A DNA stretch of 41,376 bases, taken from assembly GCA_024225195.1 (NCBI GenBank), contig JAAEMV010000064.1, positions 1-41,376 on the forward strand, given 5' to 3'. Within the stretch, counting starts at the first letter, position 1. Every line of letters begins with the position of its first letter. Under the pieces are notes generated by a model. The model saw only the letters and a program-made list of their open reading frames with translations. It did not search any database and was not told where the DNA came from. The translations under genes and the position numbers were made by a program. Positions 23,859 through 32,613 of this stretch are shown here, in pieces. The DNA comes from Planctomycetaceae bacterium (GTDB lineage Bacteria > Planctomycetota > Planctomycetia > Pirellulales > Pirellulaceae).

Positions 23859-24833
23859 ATGAGAATTTTACTTACCGGAGCTACTGGTTTTCTTGGCAAC
23901 AACATTGCGAGATCCCTTGTTGAACAGGGACATTCCGTCGTTGTGACACTCCGTCACTCGTCAAATCGAAGATCGCTCGACAACATACCTCACGAACCAG
24001 TTAATCTTGATTTTGAGTCCCCAGAGGATTTGTCGATTGCATTTGAAAATGTTGATGCAGTAATTCACTCGGCAGCACTGATTCAGATTGGCTGGAGTAA
24101 ACTAGCACTAAGTCGCAAAGTTAATGTTGAGGCAACTTCTCGGATCGCGGAAGCCGCCCGACGCCGAAACATTCGCATGGTACACATCAGTACCATCGAT
24201 GCGTTAGGAATGACAACTGAATCACAGCTTGGCACCGAGACACATCTTAATCCCCCCAAACCGGGATGTTCTTATGTCATTAGCAAACGCGAAGCGGAGA
24301 CTGCTGTAATTTTAGAGGTCGCCAATGGACTCGACGCCGTTATCGTGAACCCGGGATTTATGGTGGGACCGTACGATTGGCGGCCATCATCTGGGGAAAT
24401 GATGCTCACGCTGAAAAAAAAGTTTGTGCCCCTAGCACCCGCAGGCGGTTGCTGTGTCGCCGATGTGCGTGACGTTGCCGATGGGGTCATCTCTGCAATG
24501 AAGCACGGCAATACGGGTGAGCGATACATCCTCGGCGGAGTCAACATGAGCTACCTCGAGTTGTTTCAGCAAATGGCGTCTGTCATGCAATGCCGGTCCC
24601 CCAAGGTCAAACTTCCCAACTGGTTAGCTTCCACAGTTGGAAAATCAGGAGACTTGATTGGAAAATTCCAAGGACGTGAACCAGCCATCAACTCTGCGGC
24701 TACTCAAATGGGGCAACTATTTCACTACTGCGACAGCGAAAAAGCGAAGCGGGAACTTGGCTACCAGATCGGCAGCGTACAAGACGCGCTCCAAGACGCG
24801 TGGGAATGGTTTCAAGCCAACGGCTATGCTTAA
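23859..24833 (+). CDS. NAD(P)-dependent epimerase/dehydratase (extended SDR)
   Basis: A 324-residue extended short-chain dehydrogenase. It has the Rossmann motif T-G7-A-T-G10-F-L-G13 and catalytic Ser/Thr in H-I-S-T-I-D (110-114), with Y139-V-I-S-K143. The C-terminal substrate domain is of the dihydroflavonol-reductase / hopanoid-associated epimerase (HpnA) type (N-P-G-F-M-V-G-P-Y-D-W). The substrate could be a sugar nucleotide, sterol/hopanoid precursor or beta-keto lipid; the sequence does not decide. It is divergent from the double-GNAT gene and convergent with the DUF1552 gene. Confidence 0.87.
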   Translation: MRILLTGATGFLGNNIARSLVEQGHSVVVTLRHSSNRRSLDNIPHEPVNLDFESPEDLSIAFENVDAVIHSAALIQIGWSKLALSRKVNVEATSRIAEAARRRNIRMVHISTIDALGMTTESQLGTETHLNPPKPGCSYVISKREAETAVILEVANGLDAVIVNPGFMVGPYDWRPSSGEMMLTLKKKFVPLAPAGGCCVADVRDVADGVISAMKHGNTGERYILGGVNMSYLELFQQMASVMQCRSPKVKLPNWLASTVGKSGDLIGKFQGREPAINSAATQMGQLFHYCDSEKAKRELGYQIGSVQDALQDAWEWFQANGYA

Positions 24834-24885
24834 AACGCCAATTCCACTGCGCCCAGCAGGCAGCGCAATTCCGACGATTCCTGAT

Positions 24886-26184
24886 CTATGAATTCAGACC
24901 GGTCATCGTTCCAGTGCCCGAAGCGAATTGGCTTTCCTCGATTCCCATTTGCTGCATCAGACTGACAAACAGATTCGGGAGTGGATAATTCCGACGCTGG
25001 TCAAATGCCAAATGTTGACCATGTTTGAATCCACCACCGGCCAACATCACCGGCATGTTTTTATTACTGTGATTCGAAGCATTCCCCAAATTACTCGTCA
25101 GTAGCACCGAGGTGTGGTCCAGCAAATCCCCCGCGCCATCTCCTGTCCGCTGTAGGCCCCGCAGAAAGTCCCCCCAGGACGCTATAATGGCCGATTCAAC
25201 CATCGCCAGTTGCTCCAGTTTTTCTTCATCCAAACCGTGGTGGCTCAATCCGTGATACCCCTGTTGCACACCCGGAATCGGCACCACTCCCGATGAACCG
25301 CCAAGGTGATAAACGATAAATCGAGTTGAATCTGTTTCCAAAGCAAGCCGAACCACATCACTCATTAGGTTTTGCTGGCCAATAAAGTCTCGACTGTTTT
25401 GAATGTCGATCGGCCGGTCAGCCTTTACCATCGGTTTCAATTTTTCAGCCCAGGATTCAGAAGCAGCCATTCGCTTTTCCAAATTCCTAACACTTGAAAA
25501 AAATTGATCTAGGCGGTCGCGGTCAGACCGTCCAAGTTCTTTTTGCAATCGTTTCGCATCCTCTTCAACCAGATCCATGATGCTTCGCCCTTCACGCACC
25601 AGAACCGCCTGTTTTTCCCTCTCCGCTTTAGTCCCATTGGCGAACAACTGATCAAAAACTGCGGAAGGCGATGAGACCGCAGGTACCATTGCTCCGTTTT
25701 CTGTATACGAAGGACTGTCGTTACCGGAACTACTCAGCACAAGCGATGGAAACCGTGTCTCTCCACCAAGGAATTTTGCGAGATATTGATCAATTGAAAT
25801 CGAATTTTTAGCCCGCCCGGAACTCCCCATCGGGTTCGCCGTCAAGATACACGCTTCCGCTCGATGCCCACCGCCAACCCCTGGATGAGAGGTCCCAGAA
25901 ATAACTGTGAATTGATCACGTAAATCGTCGATCGCTTTCAGATATCGACTCGCTGAATAATTTTCCCCCGCCTCAACGGGATTCAAATTAGCTGCATGGA
26001 GACCGAGCCCAAGAGTCATTGCCACAAATCGTTTTGGTGGCAAAGCTTGCTGGTCCGAAGCATACGCCGGTGTCATCGCCCCAAGAAAAGGCAGAGTCAT
26101 CGCAACGCCAGCGCCTCGCAAAACTGACCGACGATCGAGTTGCTGACGAAAATTAAAATGGACTCGTTTGTGAAGCATTCTCAA
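24886..26184 (-). CDS. DUF1552 protein, Tat-exported
   Basis: A 432-residue member of DUF1552, a sulfatase/DUF1501-like family expanded in planctomycetes. A twin-arginine signal (R18-R19-S-V-L-R-G, then a hydrophobic [10 protein letters not shown]) directs folded export. Family blocks include [30 protein letters not shown] and the C-terminal [16 protein letters not shown]. In related genomes it commonly sits beside a DUF1587/DUF1592 cytochrome-like gene; no such partner is here. Function is unknown. Confidence 0.9.
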   Translation of the reverse strand: MRMLHKRVHFNFRQQLDRRSVLRGAGVAMTLPFLGAMTPAYASDQQALPPKRFVAMTLGLGLHAANLNPVEAGENYSASRYLKAIDDLRDQFTVISGTSHPGVGGGHRAEACILTANPMGSSGRAKNSISIDQYLAKFLGGETRFPSLVLSSSGNDSPSYTENGAMVPAVSSPSAVFDQLFANGTKAEREKQAVLVREGRSIMDLVEEDAKRLQKELGRSDRDRLDQFFSSVRNLEKRMAASESWAEKLKPMVKADRPIDIQNSRDFIGQQNLMSDVVRLALETDSTRFIVYHLGGSSGVVPIPGVQQGYHGLSHHGLDEEKLEQLAMVESAIIASWGDFLRGLQRTGDGAGDLLDHTSVLLTSNLGNASNHSNKNMPVMLAGGGFKHGQHLAFDQRRNYPLPNLFVSLMQQMGIEESQFASGTGTMTGLNS

Positions 26185-26222
26185 CCTGCAAATTTAAGAA
26201 GCGGTACCACTGTCAGTTTCTC

Positions 26223-26260
26223 TAAAACAAAACTCCCAGAAGGCCACTTGGCCTCCTGGG
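26223..26260 (-). terminator. Rho-independent terminator of sodN
   Basis: On the minus strand CCCAG-x-AGGCC pairs with GGCCT-x-CTGGG around a 4-nt loop (one mismatch in 11), followed by AGTTTTGTTTTAG. It begins 38 nt after the sodN stop at 26298, so sodN is probably transcribed by itself. Confidence 0.85.
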
Positions 26261-26297
26261 TTTCGTCCTAATCCACACGAACTGGCAACCAGCTCAA

Positions 26298-26825
26298 TTA
26301 TTTATCGCCTTCGAACTGTGGCTCTTTACCTTCATAAGCACGATAGAGATCATAAATTGCCTTTTTAAGTGCTTCGGCAGTCGCAGGATTACTGTCCTGC
26401 TTGCACTTCATGGCGGCCACAAGAACTTTGTGAGCTGTCGCAAGCTGTCCAACGTACTCCTTGCTATCTGGCTTGATACGCTGAGTCAAAAAGTACTGAG
26501 AAATGATATGCTGGGTATTGGTCGCGTGTGTTTCCTTCGTCGTTACCCACCGCATTGCCTGATTGATCCCTTTACCCGTTGGGGGATCTCCAGCGAGACC
26601 ATCAGCGAACTCATTGATGCTTTTAATTGCTTTTGCAATCGTCTTCGTGTCTTCCAGCATTTGCTCAAAACGCATTTGATCAGCATAGATTCCGCACGGA
26701 ACCTCACAGTGTGGGGCTGGAGCCTTGGCGACCTTGGGATTCGAAACAACGGGTTCGCTCGCAACCACAAACCCAGCCACTAAGACCACAGAGGCAACGG
26801 CGAACAACGCAAATGTACTTTTCAT
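26298..26825 (-). CDS. sodN: Nickel superoxide dismutase, exported precursor
   Basis: Nickel-dependent superoxide dismutase. The Ni-hook motif H39-C40-E-V-P-C44-G-I-Y matches the family's HCxxPCGxY exactly. In known NiSODs nickel binds the free N-terminal amine and side chain of that His and the two Cys after a propeptide is removed. Here the hook is preceded by a Sec-type signal peptide (hydrophobic 5-22) and a Pro/Ala/Lys-rich propeptide of about 15 residues ending A-P-A-P, so maturation needs cleavage right before His39. The mature part (about 137 residues) is a helical bundle, slightly longer than the usual 117. Start chosen at 26825, which has AGGAAAAAG just upstream; an in-frame ATG at 26876 adds 17 residues. 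No SodX-type peptidase gene is in the window. Confidence 0.9.
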   Translation of the reverse strand: MKSTFALFAVASVVLVAGFVVASEPVVSNPKVAKAPAPHCEVPCGIYADQMRFEQMLEDTKTIAKAIKSINEFADGLAGDPPTGKGINQAMRWVTTKETHATNTQHIISQYFLTQRIKPDSKEYVGQLATAHKVLVAAMKCKQDSNPATAEALKKAIYDLYRAYEGKEPQFEGDK

Positions 26826-27059
26826 CTTTTTCCTATCTAAATTCAAATTAGCTTTGTTGATTGAACCCAAACTCAATCCCCAGGTGAACTACCACTAGTC
26901 TACCATTCTTATGAGATTAAAGACTGACGGCAAGATTCGTTTTTACAGTGACTAAATTTAAACAAAGTCATTTGATAGTTCCCGACAGATCATTCAAACT
27001 TAGTTAAATTACGCACAAAAACTTTCAAACGGGTGCTCAACTAGGCAAGGTCATTAAAT

Positions 27060-28031
27060 ATGTTTCCCAACTCAATCAACACAAAGTTACCCGTTTTCAT
27101 CGGCGTTTCTGTAATTTTGTTTTCCAACTCGCTTTCAAACGCTCAAGAAAACAGAAAGAAACGTCCATCGCCACCGAGTATCCAATGGGTCAATCAACCC
27201 AAACCGTCGCAAGTCAATCTGCCACCCAACTCGCGACACCTGCGTTTTCAAAGCAACCTCGTCAAGCAAGAAATTGGTTTCTGCATCTACCTTCCTCCGA
27301 ACTATTCGGTGAGCCAAAAGCGCTACCCGGTGATTTACACTCTCCACGGTAATGGCGGGAATGAATTCACTTGCCTCGACTCGATTGCATTGCTGCACCA
27401 GGGAATCGAGTCGGGTAAATGGCCAGAAATGATCATGGTCTTGCCCAACGGAGGAAAAAGCACTTTTTATAAAAATTCAGCGGATGGAAAATTTCCAATC
27501 GAGTCCATCTTCATTGATGAATTAATTCCTTTCATTGATGCCAATTACCGAACCATCGCTAAACGCGAAGGCCGTTGCATTGAGGGATTCTCTATGGGTG
27601 GAAGAGGAGCAACGCGACTCGCCATGAAGCATCCTCACCTGTTTTGCAGTCTTTTCTGCCAGGCTGGCAATGTACCGCGACTTCTCGAAACCTTCGATGC
27701 AGCAACTCACGCAGAACGCAAGACGATGCTTCTCGGTGAACAACGAGAGAACTGGGAAGCCGAGGACGTTTATGCCATCACACAAAAGAACACGGACACA
27801 ATTAAAAAGAACGTCAGAATTAAAATTGCTTGTGGCACTGCCGACACGGGACATCTCGAAACCGTTCGCGACTTTCACCAACACCTCATCCAATTGGGGA
27901 TCGACCACACTTACCTTGAAATCGAACAACTCGGGCACAAACGAACCAAAATGATGTCGGCATTCAAATCAACTTGGTTTGATTACCACGTCGATTCGCT
28001 TCAGCAAGCTCGCCAAACCACTCAACGCTAA
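27060..28031 (+). CDS. Secreted esterase (esterase D/Fes type alpha/beta hydrolase)
   Basis: A 323-residue exported hydrolase of the putative-esterase (PF00756-like) family. It has a signal peptide (hydrophobic 11-28, cleavage near S-N-A-Q), an oxyanion strand V-I-Y-T-L-H-G-N-G-G-N and the nucleophile elbow G-F-S178-M-G-G. The triad is completed by likely Asp262 (G-T-A-D-T-G-H) and His293 (L-G-H-K). Relatives include feruloyl/acetyl-xylan esterases and siderophore esterases; the substrate here is not evident. It is divergent from sodN across 234 bp. Confidence 0.88.
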   Translation: MFPNSINTKLPVFIGVSVILFSNSLSNAQENRKKRPSPPSIQWVNQPKPSQVNLPPNSRHLRFQSNLVKQEIGFCIYLPPNYSVSQKRYPVIYTLHGNGGNEFTCLDSIALLHQGIESGKWPEMIMVLPNGGKSTFYKNSADGKFPIESIFIDELIPFIDANYRTIAKREGRCIEGFSMGGRGATRLAMKHPHLFCSLFCQAGNVPRLLETFDAATHAERKTMLLGEQRENWEAEDVYAITQKNTDTIKKNVRIKIACGTADTGHLETVRDFHQHLIQLGIDHTYLEIEQLGHKRTKMMSAFKSTWFDYHVDSLQQARQTTQR

Positions 28032-28170
28032 ATCAAAATTCCGCCACCTTTTTGCGACACGAGGCAAAACAAACCTCAACTCACGGTGGGAACACAAGCT
28101 CTCAAGGCGGCTGTTGGTAAGCTGTGCTGATTGTTCCTATTACCCAAAATCTCCAAAGCCTGACGGAGGA

Positions 28171-28842
28171 ATGGCATCTGACAGCGCGAACGATCGAATC
28201 AAACGTAACGGTTTATTAGTCCGATACAAAAAGTACGCCGCCGATAGTGCAACCGGCAAACTACTCAAGCTCACGAATCCCAAGGGCTATCCTGTGAAAC
28301 CAATTTCGACTCTTCAATACTTGCGACTGGCCAATTTTTCGAACCCTGGGTGCGATCGTCAAATCTATAAATTGATCAAAAAGAACTCATTCCGTTCCAT
28401 CATCGAATTTGGTCTTGAAGACGGAAACCGTTGTATCTCAATGCTCAAGGTTGCTCAAAAATATGCCGGCTCGATGGGCATCCGCTACACCGGAGTCGAT
28501 TCATTCGACGCAAGAAACGAGACTCAGTGCAGTCTCCCTTTAATTCAAATACACCGGAAACTGCAAGAGATCGAAGCTAAGACTCAACTGGTGCCCGGCG
28601 ATATAGCTTCGTCGATCCCACGAATTGCGAATTCGCACGTTAGAACAGATTTGATTGTGATTTCAGCGGGATTCGATCCAGCAGCACTGGAAAACAGCTG
28701 GTTCTATTTCCCGCGCATGCTTCACTCAAGCTCCCTCGTTCTAGTTCAGAAGAGCGAAAACGGCTCGTTTGAGGCAATGAACCGACATCAAATCGAAAAA
28801 ATTACAGAATCACATGCGGGAACTCGTCGCCGAGCTGCTTAA
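28171..28842 (+). CDS. Putative class I SAM-dependent methyltransferase-like protein
   Basis: About 223 residues, cytosolic. The central part has a Rossmann-like pattern: S-I-I-E-F-G-L-E-D-G-N-R (motif I position, though the usual E-x-G-x-G-x-G is degenerate), then R-Y-T-G-V-D-S-F-D-A-R as the second acidic strand, and T-D-L-I-V-I-S-A-G. The enzyme activity is therefore uncertain. The preferred start is the ATG at 28171 with GGAGGA directly before it (spacing very short). A longer frame from 27979 would overlap the esterase gene by 53 bp. It follows the esterase by 139 bp and may be co-transcribed. Confidence 0.66.
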   Translation: MASDSANDRIKRNGLLVRYKKYAADSATGKLLKLTNPKGYPVKPISTLQYLRLANFSNPGCDRQIYKLIKKNSFRSIIEFGLEDGNRCISMLKVAQKYAGSMGIRYTGVDSFDARNETQCSLPLIQIHRKLQEIEAKTQLVPGDIASSIPRIANSHVRTDLIVISAGFDPAALENSWFYFPRMLHSSSLVLVQKSENGSFEAMNRHQIEKITESHAGTRRRAA

Positions 28843-28922
28843 TCAACAAATCGACCTGCCGCGTCAAAAAACAGACTCCATTAACTATATTCACACTTCG
28901 GAAGATTAACGCCTCACCCTAA

Positions 28923-28955
28923 AAATACCAAGAATCCGTGTTTTTCATGGTATTT
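28923..28955 (+). terminator. Weak hairpin after the methyltransferase-like gene
   Basis: AAATACCA (28923-28930) pairs perfectly with TGGTATTT (28948-28955) around a 17-nt loop, about 80 nt after the stop. The sequence that follows is only mildly T-rich, so it is a possible rather than a clear terminator. Confidence 0.35.
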
Positions 28956-29111
28956 CATACGTTCTTGTTGCTGTTTAAAACAGACCAGACATCGAGATCG
29001 TAGCCGGGGCACCTTCGCGAGACCCCACAAATTTGGTAAATTTTTCGTTCTGATTCTCGAATCCCACATAACAGCAAGGCCGGTTTTGGTACCGCCGGAT
29101 CAAGGTAAACA

Positions 29112-30116
29112 GTGAAATATGCAGCCGTAGGGCCAATCGCCGTTCACTTACCCGAACGAATTGAATCCAATGCAGATCTAGTCGCCGACAATCCCAAGTG
29201 GGACATGGATCTTATTGCATCTAAAACTGGAATTTACAACCGGCACGTCGCTGGGCCCGAGGAGTGCTCGTCCGATCTTGGCGTCAAAGCAGCTGAGAAA
29301 TTGTTCAAAGAGTATTCCATTGATCGTTCATCAATCGACTTTCTCTTTTTCTGCACCCAAACACCCGACTACCCTCTGCCGACGACCGCTTGTTTGATCC
29401 AAGATCGCCTTGGCTTACCAACAAACTGTGGAGCCCTAGATTTCAACTTGGGTTGCAGTGGCTATGTCTATGGACTTTCGCTCTGCGATGGACTCATTCG
29501 CTCTGGTGCCGCAAAACGAATTTTGTTCATTACGGCAGAGACCTATACAAAATTAATTGACAAACAAGACCGAACTCTTCGAACAATTTTCGGAGACGGC
29601 GCCGCAGCAACCTTGATCGAATCCAATGACGAACCCTCCTTATGGGCGTTTAAATTTGGTACCGATGGTAAAGGTGCGAACACTCTGTTGGCCACCGAAA
29701 ACGGTTTCCGAAATTCTGAGGATGCCATCAGTCCCCGCCATCGCCGACGCTGGAAAAGCGACCTCTACATGGACGGGCCAGCACTCATCAATTTCACAGT
29801 GGGTCAGATCCCCGGCATGCTTCAGGAAGTGCTAAAAGACGCTAAAATAACCAGCGAAGACGTTGGCTATTATTTGTTCCACCAAGCAACCTACAAAATG
29901 CTTAGCCAGCTACAGCAGGTAATGGAAGTCGACGAGGCCAAGGTTCCAATTTTGTTGAGAGATCTCGGCAACACCGTTTCGTCGACCTTGCCGATCCTCA
30001 TCAATCAAATGCGAAGTCGCGGCGACATGACTCCGGAAATGAAAAACATGCTTGTCGGATTCGGCGTCGGATGGTCATGGGCAGGTTGCGTCTGGCAGGA
30101 CGTCGCCAGACCTTAA
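29112..30116 (+). CDS. Beta-ketoacyl-ACP synthase III (FabH-like)
   Basis: A 334-residue thiolase-fold enzyme with the complete KAS III triad: Cys115 in D-F-N-L-G-C-S-G-Y, His257 in Y-L-F-H-Q-A and Asn287 in L-G-N-T-V-S-S. It should condense an acyl-CoA or acyl-ACP starter with malonyl-ACP. A tail of G-F-G-V-G-W-S-W-A-G closes the active site as in FabH. It is not beside other fab genes; a FabZ-like gene faces it 21 bp away. It may serve housekeeping initiation or a specialised lipid; the G-Y-V-Y-G-L region is ordinary. It contrasts with the inactive KAS II-like protein 7 kb away. Confidence 0.9.
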   Translation: MKYAAVGPIAVHLPERIESNADLVADNPKWDMDLIASKTGIYNRHVAGPEECSSDLGVKAAEKLFKEYSIDRSSIDFLFFCTQTPDYPLPTTACLIQDRLGLPTNCGALDFNLGCSGYVYGLSLCDGLIRSGAAKRILFITAETYTKLIDKQDRTLRTIFGDGAAATLIESNDEPSLWAFKFGTDGKGANTLLATENGFRNSEDAISPRHRRRWKSDLYMDGPALINFTVGQIPGMLQEVLKDAKITSEDVGYYLFHQATYKMLSQLQQVMEVDEAKVPILLRDLGNTVSSTLPILINQMRSRGDMTPEMKNMLVGFGVGWSWAGCVWQDVARP

Positions 30117-30137
30117 TCTTACCCAACCGCTGAGAAC

Positions 30138-30617
30138 TTAGTTTCCGAGTGCGACGCCTTTAATTACGCCGTCAGCGACAAGCGTCTCTCCCACGAATCC
30201 CTGGAATTCGGCGGTAAACAGAACGTTCCTGCGGACTTTGCCTTTTCTTAGCATCACAGTCAACCGGTCTCCCGGAACGACTGGCACCCGAAATCGAATG
30301 CTCTCCAGTCCGCCTAGCCCAACGTAACCATCGTCAACCATCTTGTTAGTGAGCGCGAAATAAGACGATAACTGAGCCGCACATTCGCAAATCAGTACCC
30401 CCGGCATCAGTGGCTTTCCCGGGAAATGACCACGAACCCAAAACGAATCCTCGCTCAAATCAATGTAACCGACGGCGATATCGGGCGAACAGTAAAGAAT
30501 GCCGTCTAATAGCAGCATCTCAAAACGATGCGGATTGATCTGACGAATACCGTCTGCGTCAACGAGCACCTGATCGTGATCGAACTCTGAAAAATCTAGA
30601 AATGATTCTTTTGCCAC
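30138..30617 (-). CDS. FabZ/FabA-like 3-hydroxyacyl-ACP dehydratase (hotdog fold)
   Basis: A 159-residue hotdog protein. The catalytic pair is present with FabZ spacing: His64 in G-H-F-P-G-K-P and Glu78 in P-G-V-L-I-C-E-C-A-A-Q. The upstream I-N-P-H-R-F-E-M-L-L-L-D-G matches the FabZ opening. It should dehydrate beta-hydroxyacyl chains on ACP, in general or specialised fatty-acid synthesis. It is convergent with the KAS III gene, so the two are not one transcript, yet their adjacency suggests a shared pathway. Confidence 0.88.
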   Translation of the reverse strand: MAKESFLDFSEFDHDQVLVDADGIRQINPHRFEMLLLDGILYCSPDIAVGYIDLSEDSFWVRGHFPGKPLMPGVLICECAAQLSSYFALTNKMVDDGYVGLGGLESIRFRVPVVPGDRLTVMLRKGKVRRNVLFTAEFQGFVGETLVADGVIKGVALGN

Positions 30618-31102
30618 TTGAATCTAACCTGAATTCGAAAATTCCATAAACATTAAAAATACATTTGGCCACCCGACGGCGTTGTTGTGTCATCGGTCAA
30701 TTGGCACCCGAAAACTTCCCTTATTTTACCAAACACGGCGATTTTTAAGCTCGAACTGGTAGATCAGTAGTAATTTTCGGTTTCTTCGGGACTCAATCGA
30801 GAAACCAATTCAGTGCCTAAACCTCCTCGCTCCCCTAATCATAATTTCCGGTCGTGGACAAATAAATCTCAAACCAGCTTATTCAATCAGATTTTCATGA
30901 CTAATTTTCAAACTTGCCACTAACCAAAATGCAGAAAAGAAAGCTGAATCAGGCGAACTCTTTGGTAATTCTTGATGACCAACACGAGAAAGAGGGCTGA
31001 CAGAATCACTTCCGTCAGCCCCAGTACAAAGTCTCTCTAGCAGCGTTCCACAAAATCCCACGGGCTATAACGCGTCTAATCGGCTCAGCGACGGCGTCAA
31101 AA
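30618..31102. other. Intergenic region upstream of the FabZ-like gene
   Basis: A 485-bp stretch with no supported gene; a 60-codon frame on the minus strand shows nothing recognisable. It holds the cyclophilin terminator at 30994-31021 and a 7-bp stem GGTTTCT/AGAAACC at 30779-30806 of unknown meaning. The FabZ-like gene's promoter must lie here. Confidence 0.5.
30994..31021 (-). terminator. Probable terminator of the cyclophilin gene
   Basis: A perfect 8-bp stem GGGCTGAC/GTCAGCCC with a 12-nt loop, followed on the minus strand by TCTTTCTC. It lies about 80 nt after the cyclophilin stop. Confidence 0.65.
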
Positions 31103-31624
31103 TCAAACCTGAACGACCGTTGCCGCTTTAATGGTCACGTCTTCGTCAGGGCGATCCGATCCATTGGTTGAAACACCGCCGATCGCTTCGACAACGCTCA
31201 TCGATTCAGGCGTTGCTTGACCGAATACCGTGTATTGTCCATCAAGAAAATCTTGAGTTCCAAGACAGATGAAAAATTGAGAGCCAGCAGAATTCGGGGC
31301 ACTGGAGCGTGCCATCGAAAGCGTGCCGGCCAGGTGAGGTGTCTGGTTGAACTCAGCGTCGACGTTATAGCCCGGGCCGCCCGTACCCGAACCTTCAGGG
31401 CAGCCACCTTGGATCATGAAACCTGAAATCACACGATGAAAAATCAATCCATCGTAGAATCCGATTTTTGCCAAACCCATGATATTTTTGCAATGCTCGG
31501 GTGCTGCCTCGGGGTTCATGTCCAGGACAATCAAACCATGCGACGTGTCTAGATGAACTTGATATTTGTTGTTATCAAAATCAACATCTGCAATCGCGGC
31601 TTCAACTTCTGCTTTTCGACTCAT
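31103..31624 (-). CDS. Cyclophilin-type peptidyl-prolyl cis-trans isomerase
   Basis: A 173-residue cyclophilin; it speeds proline isomerisation during folding. Catalytic-pocket residues are visible: F62-H63-R64-V-I-S-G-F69-M-I-Q72-G-G, then M-A-R and S-Q-F-F (115-118), and F-L-D-G-Q-Y-T-V-F-G. No signal peptide, so probably cytoplasmic (PpiB-like). A short N-terminal extension (about 20 residues, acidic) precedes the domain. It is followed by a good terminator. Confidence 0.94.
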   Translation of the reverse strand: MSRKAEVEAAIADVDFDNNKYQVHLDTSHGLIVLDMNPEAAPEHCKNIMGLAKIGFYDGLIFHRVISGFMIQGGCPEGSGTGGPGYNVDAEFNQTPHLAGTLSMARSSAPNSAGSQFFICLGTQDFLDGQYTVFGQATPESMSVVEAIGGVSTNGSDRPDEDVTIKAATVVQV

Positions 31625-31973
31625 TTGAGACTCTCTCCGAGCATGGATTTAAGGAAACTTCTGGAGCGAATTGTCCCACAGCTTTGGCTCGGTGGCAATT
31701 GGGACCCCGATGTGATCGCCGTGAGAACCTTTAGGTTTAACCAAAAAAAAAACGCCGCAAAATGCGACGTTTCTCAATCTTGTTGCCCCTATGCTCTCAA
31801 GATTGAACTCTGCAATTCTCAAAGAGAAAAGCTAAATTGGTGATAAGAAGCCATCCCATCAGGTCAAATTGACAACCTCTCTTTTCCTTCTTTTTTAACG
31901 CTTGAGCGTCCCTTCTTCTACGCAATCCGCAGACGGATAGTTCGCGCCCTCTCTCAAGTCGCAGCAAGCCCGT
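31625..31973. other. Intergenic region with tandem hairpins
   Basis: A 349-bp stretch between the cyclophilin gene and the secreted Pro/Tyr-rich protein gene, both on the minus strand. No supported ORF. It contains the double hairpin and U-tract described at 31743-31806, and the cyclophilin promoter. Confidence 0.5.
31743..31806 (-). terminator. Tandem hairpins ending in a long U-tract (strong terminator)
   Basis: Read on the minus strand, a perfect 9-bp stem TCAATCTTG/CAAGATTGA (31806-31774, 15-nt loop) is followed at once by AACGTCGCA-TTT-TGCGGCGTT (one G.T pair, 31771-31751), then eight further Ts. It ends transcripts about 200 nt past the stop at 31974. It may close that gene's long 3' untranslated region or a small RNA encoded in the gap. 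Confidence 0.85.
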
Positions 31974-32441
31974 TTATTTTGTCACCATCTCAGCTTGATA
32001 AGGGTTCTTTATCCAAGTCATTTTGTCATTGGATTTGGCCTTTTGCTTCTTTTCCGCTTTAGCGGGTGCAGTCTCAGGTTTGAAAAAGGGATTCGAAATG
32101 CTCAGCGGTTCCGGTTTCATTCCCATTTCGACGGGCATGATACCTGCCGGTGCTGCATACGGACTCACTCCATAAGGCCGCTTCACAACATGGCTGTAGT
32201 AGACAGGCGGGAAGCGAGCGAAGAACGGCGCCTGATCCCTGCGAAATTCTCGACTGATGGAATTGTCAGGGTATCGACCATATCCAAAATAGCCGTACCG
32301 ATAGATATCGTTAACGCAAGTTGCATTGTTAATTCCGACACCGAACTGGTATCCTTGGCCCATGGTTTGGCCATTCGCGTTTGATTCTGAGAGCATAAAG
32401 ATAGCGGTCAAAACTATCCCCAACGTAAGTAATCGTTTCAT
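31974..32441 (-). CDS. Small secreted Pro/Tyr-rich protein, unknown function
   Basis: A 155-residue exported protein. The start at 32441 is preceded by a good AAAGGA Shine-Dalgarno; an in-frame frame from 32507 adds 22 residues that do not fit a signal peptide. The signal peptide is hydrophobic 5-17, cleaved near S-N-A. The mature part is rich in Tyr, Pro, Gly and Phe: D-I-Y-R-Y-G-Y-F-G-Y-G-R-Y, then F-F-A-R-F-P-P-V-Y-Y-S-H-V-V and R-P-Y-G-V-S-P-Y-A-A-P. The tail is lysine-rich (K-A-E-K-K-Q-K-A-K). Similar proteins occur in planctomycetes as short signal-peptide proteins with no assigned role. One Cys only. Confidence 0.75.
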   Translation of the reverse strand: MKRLLTLGIVLTAIFMLSESNANGQTMGQGYQFGVGINNATCVNDIYRYGYFGYGRYPDNSISREFRRDQAPFFARFPPVYYSHVVKRPYGVSPYAAPAGIMPVEMGMKPEPLSISNPFFKPETAPAKAEKKQKAKSNDKMTWIKNPYQAEMVTK

Positions 32442-32613
32442 TGGTAATCCTTTCCTCGATACCTTCATGATTTGGTATATTTTTTGAACGGGGCAAACTA
32501 GACGCAAGATTGTGCATGCCGATCGCCTGATTACTCCACACTAAATGCAGTTCATTCGGTTACAACCCTTAAAGTCAAATGTGTTGGCAATATTTTTCAA
32601 ACAATAAACCGAC

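Noticed and set aside
30879-31061. A 60-codon minus-strand frame between the FabZ-like gene and cyclophilin
   Set aside because: It overlaps the cyclophilin terminator hairpin and has no start signal or recognisable protein pattern.
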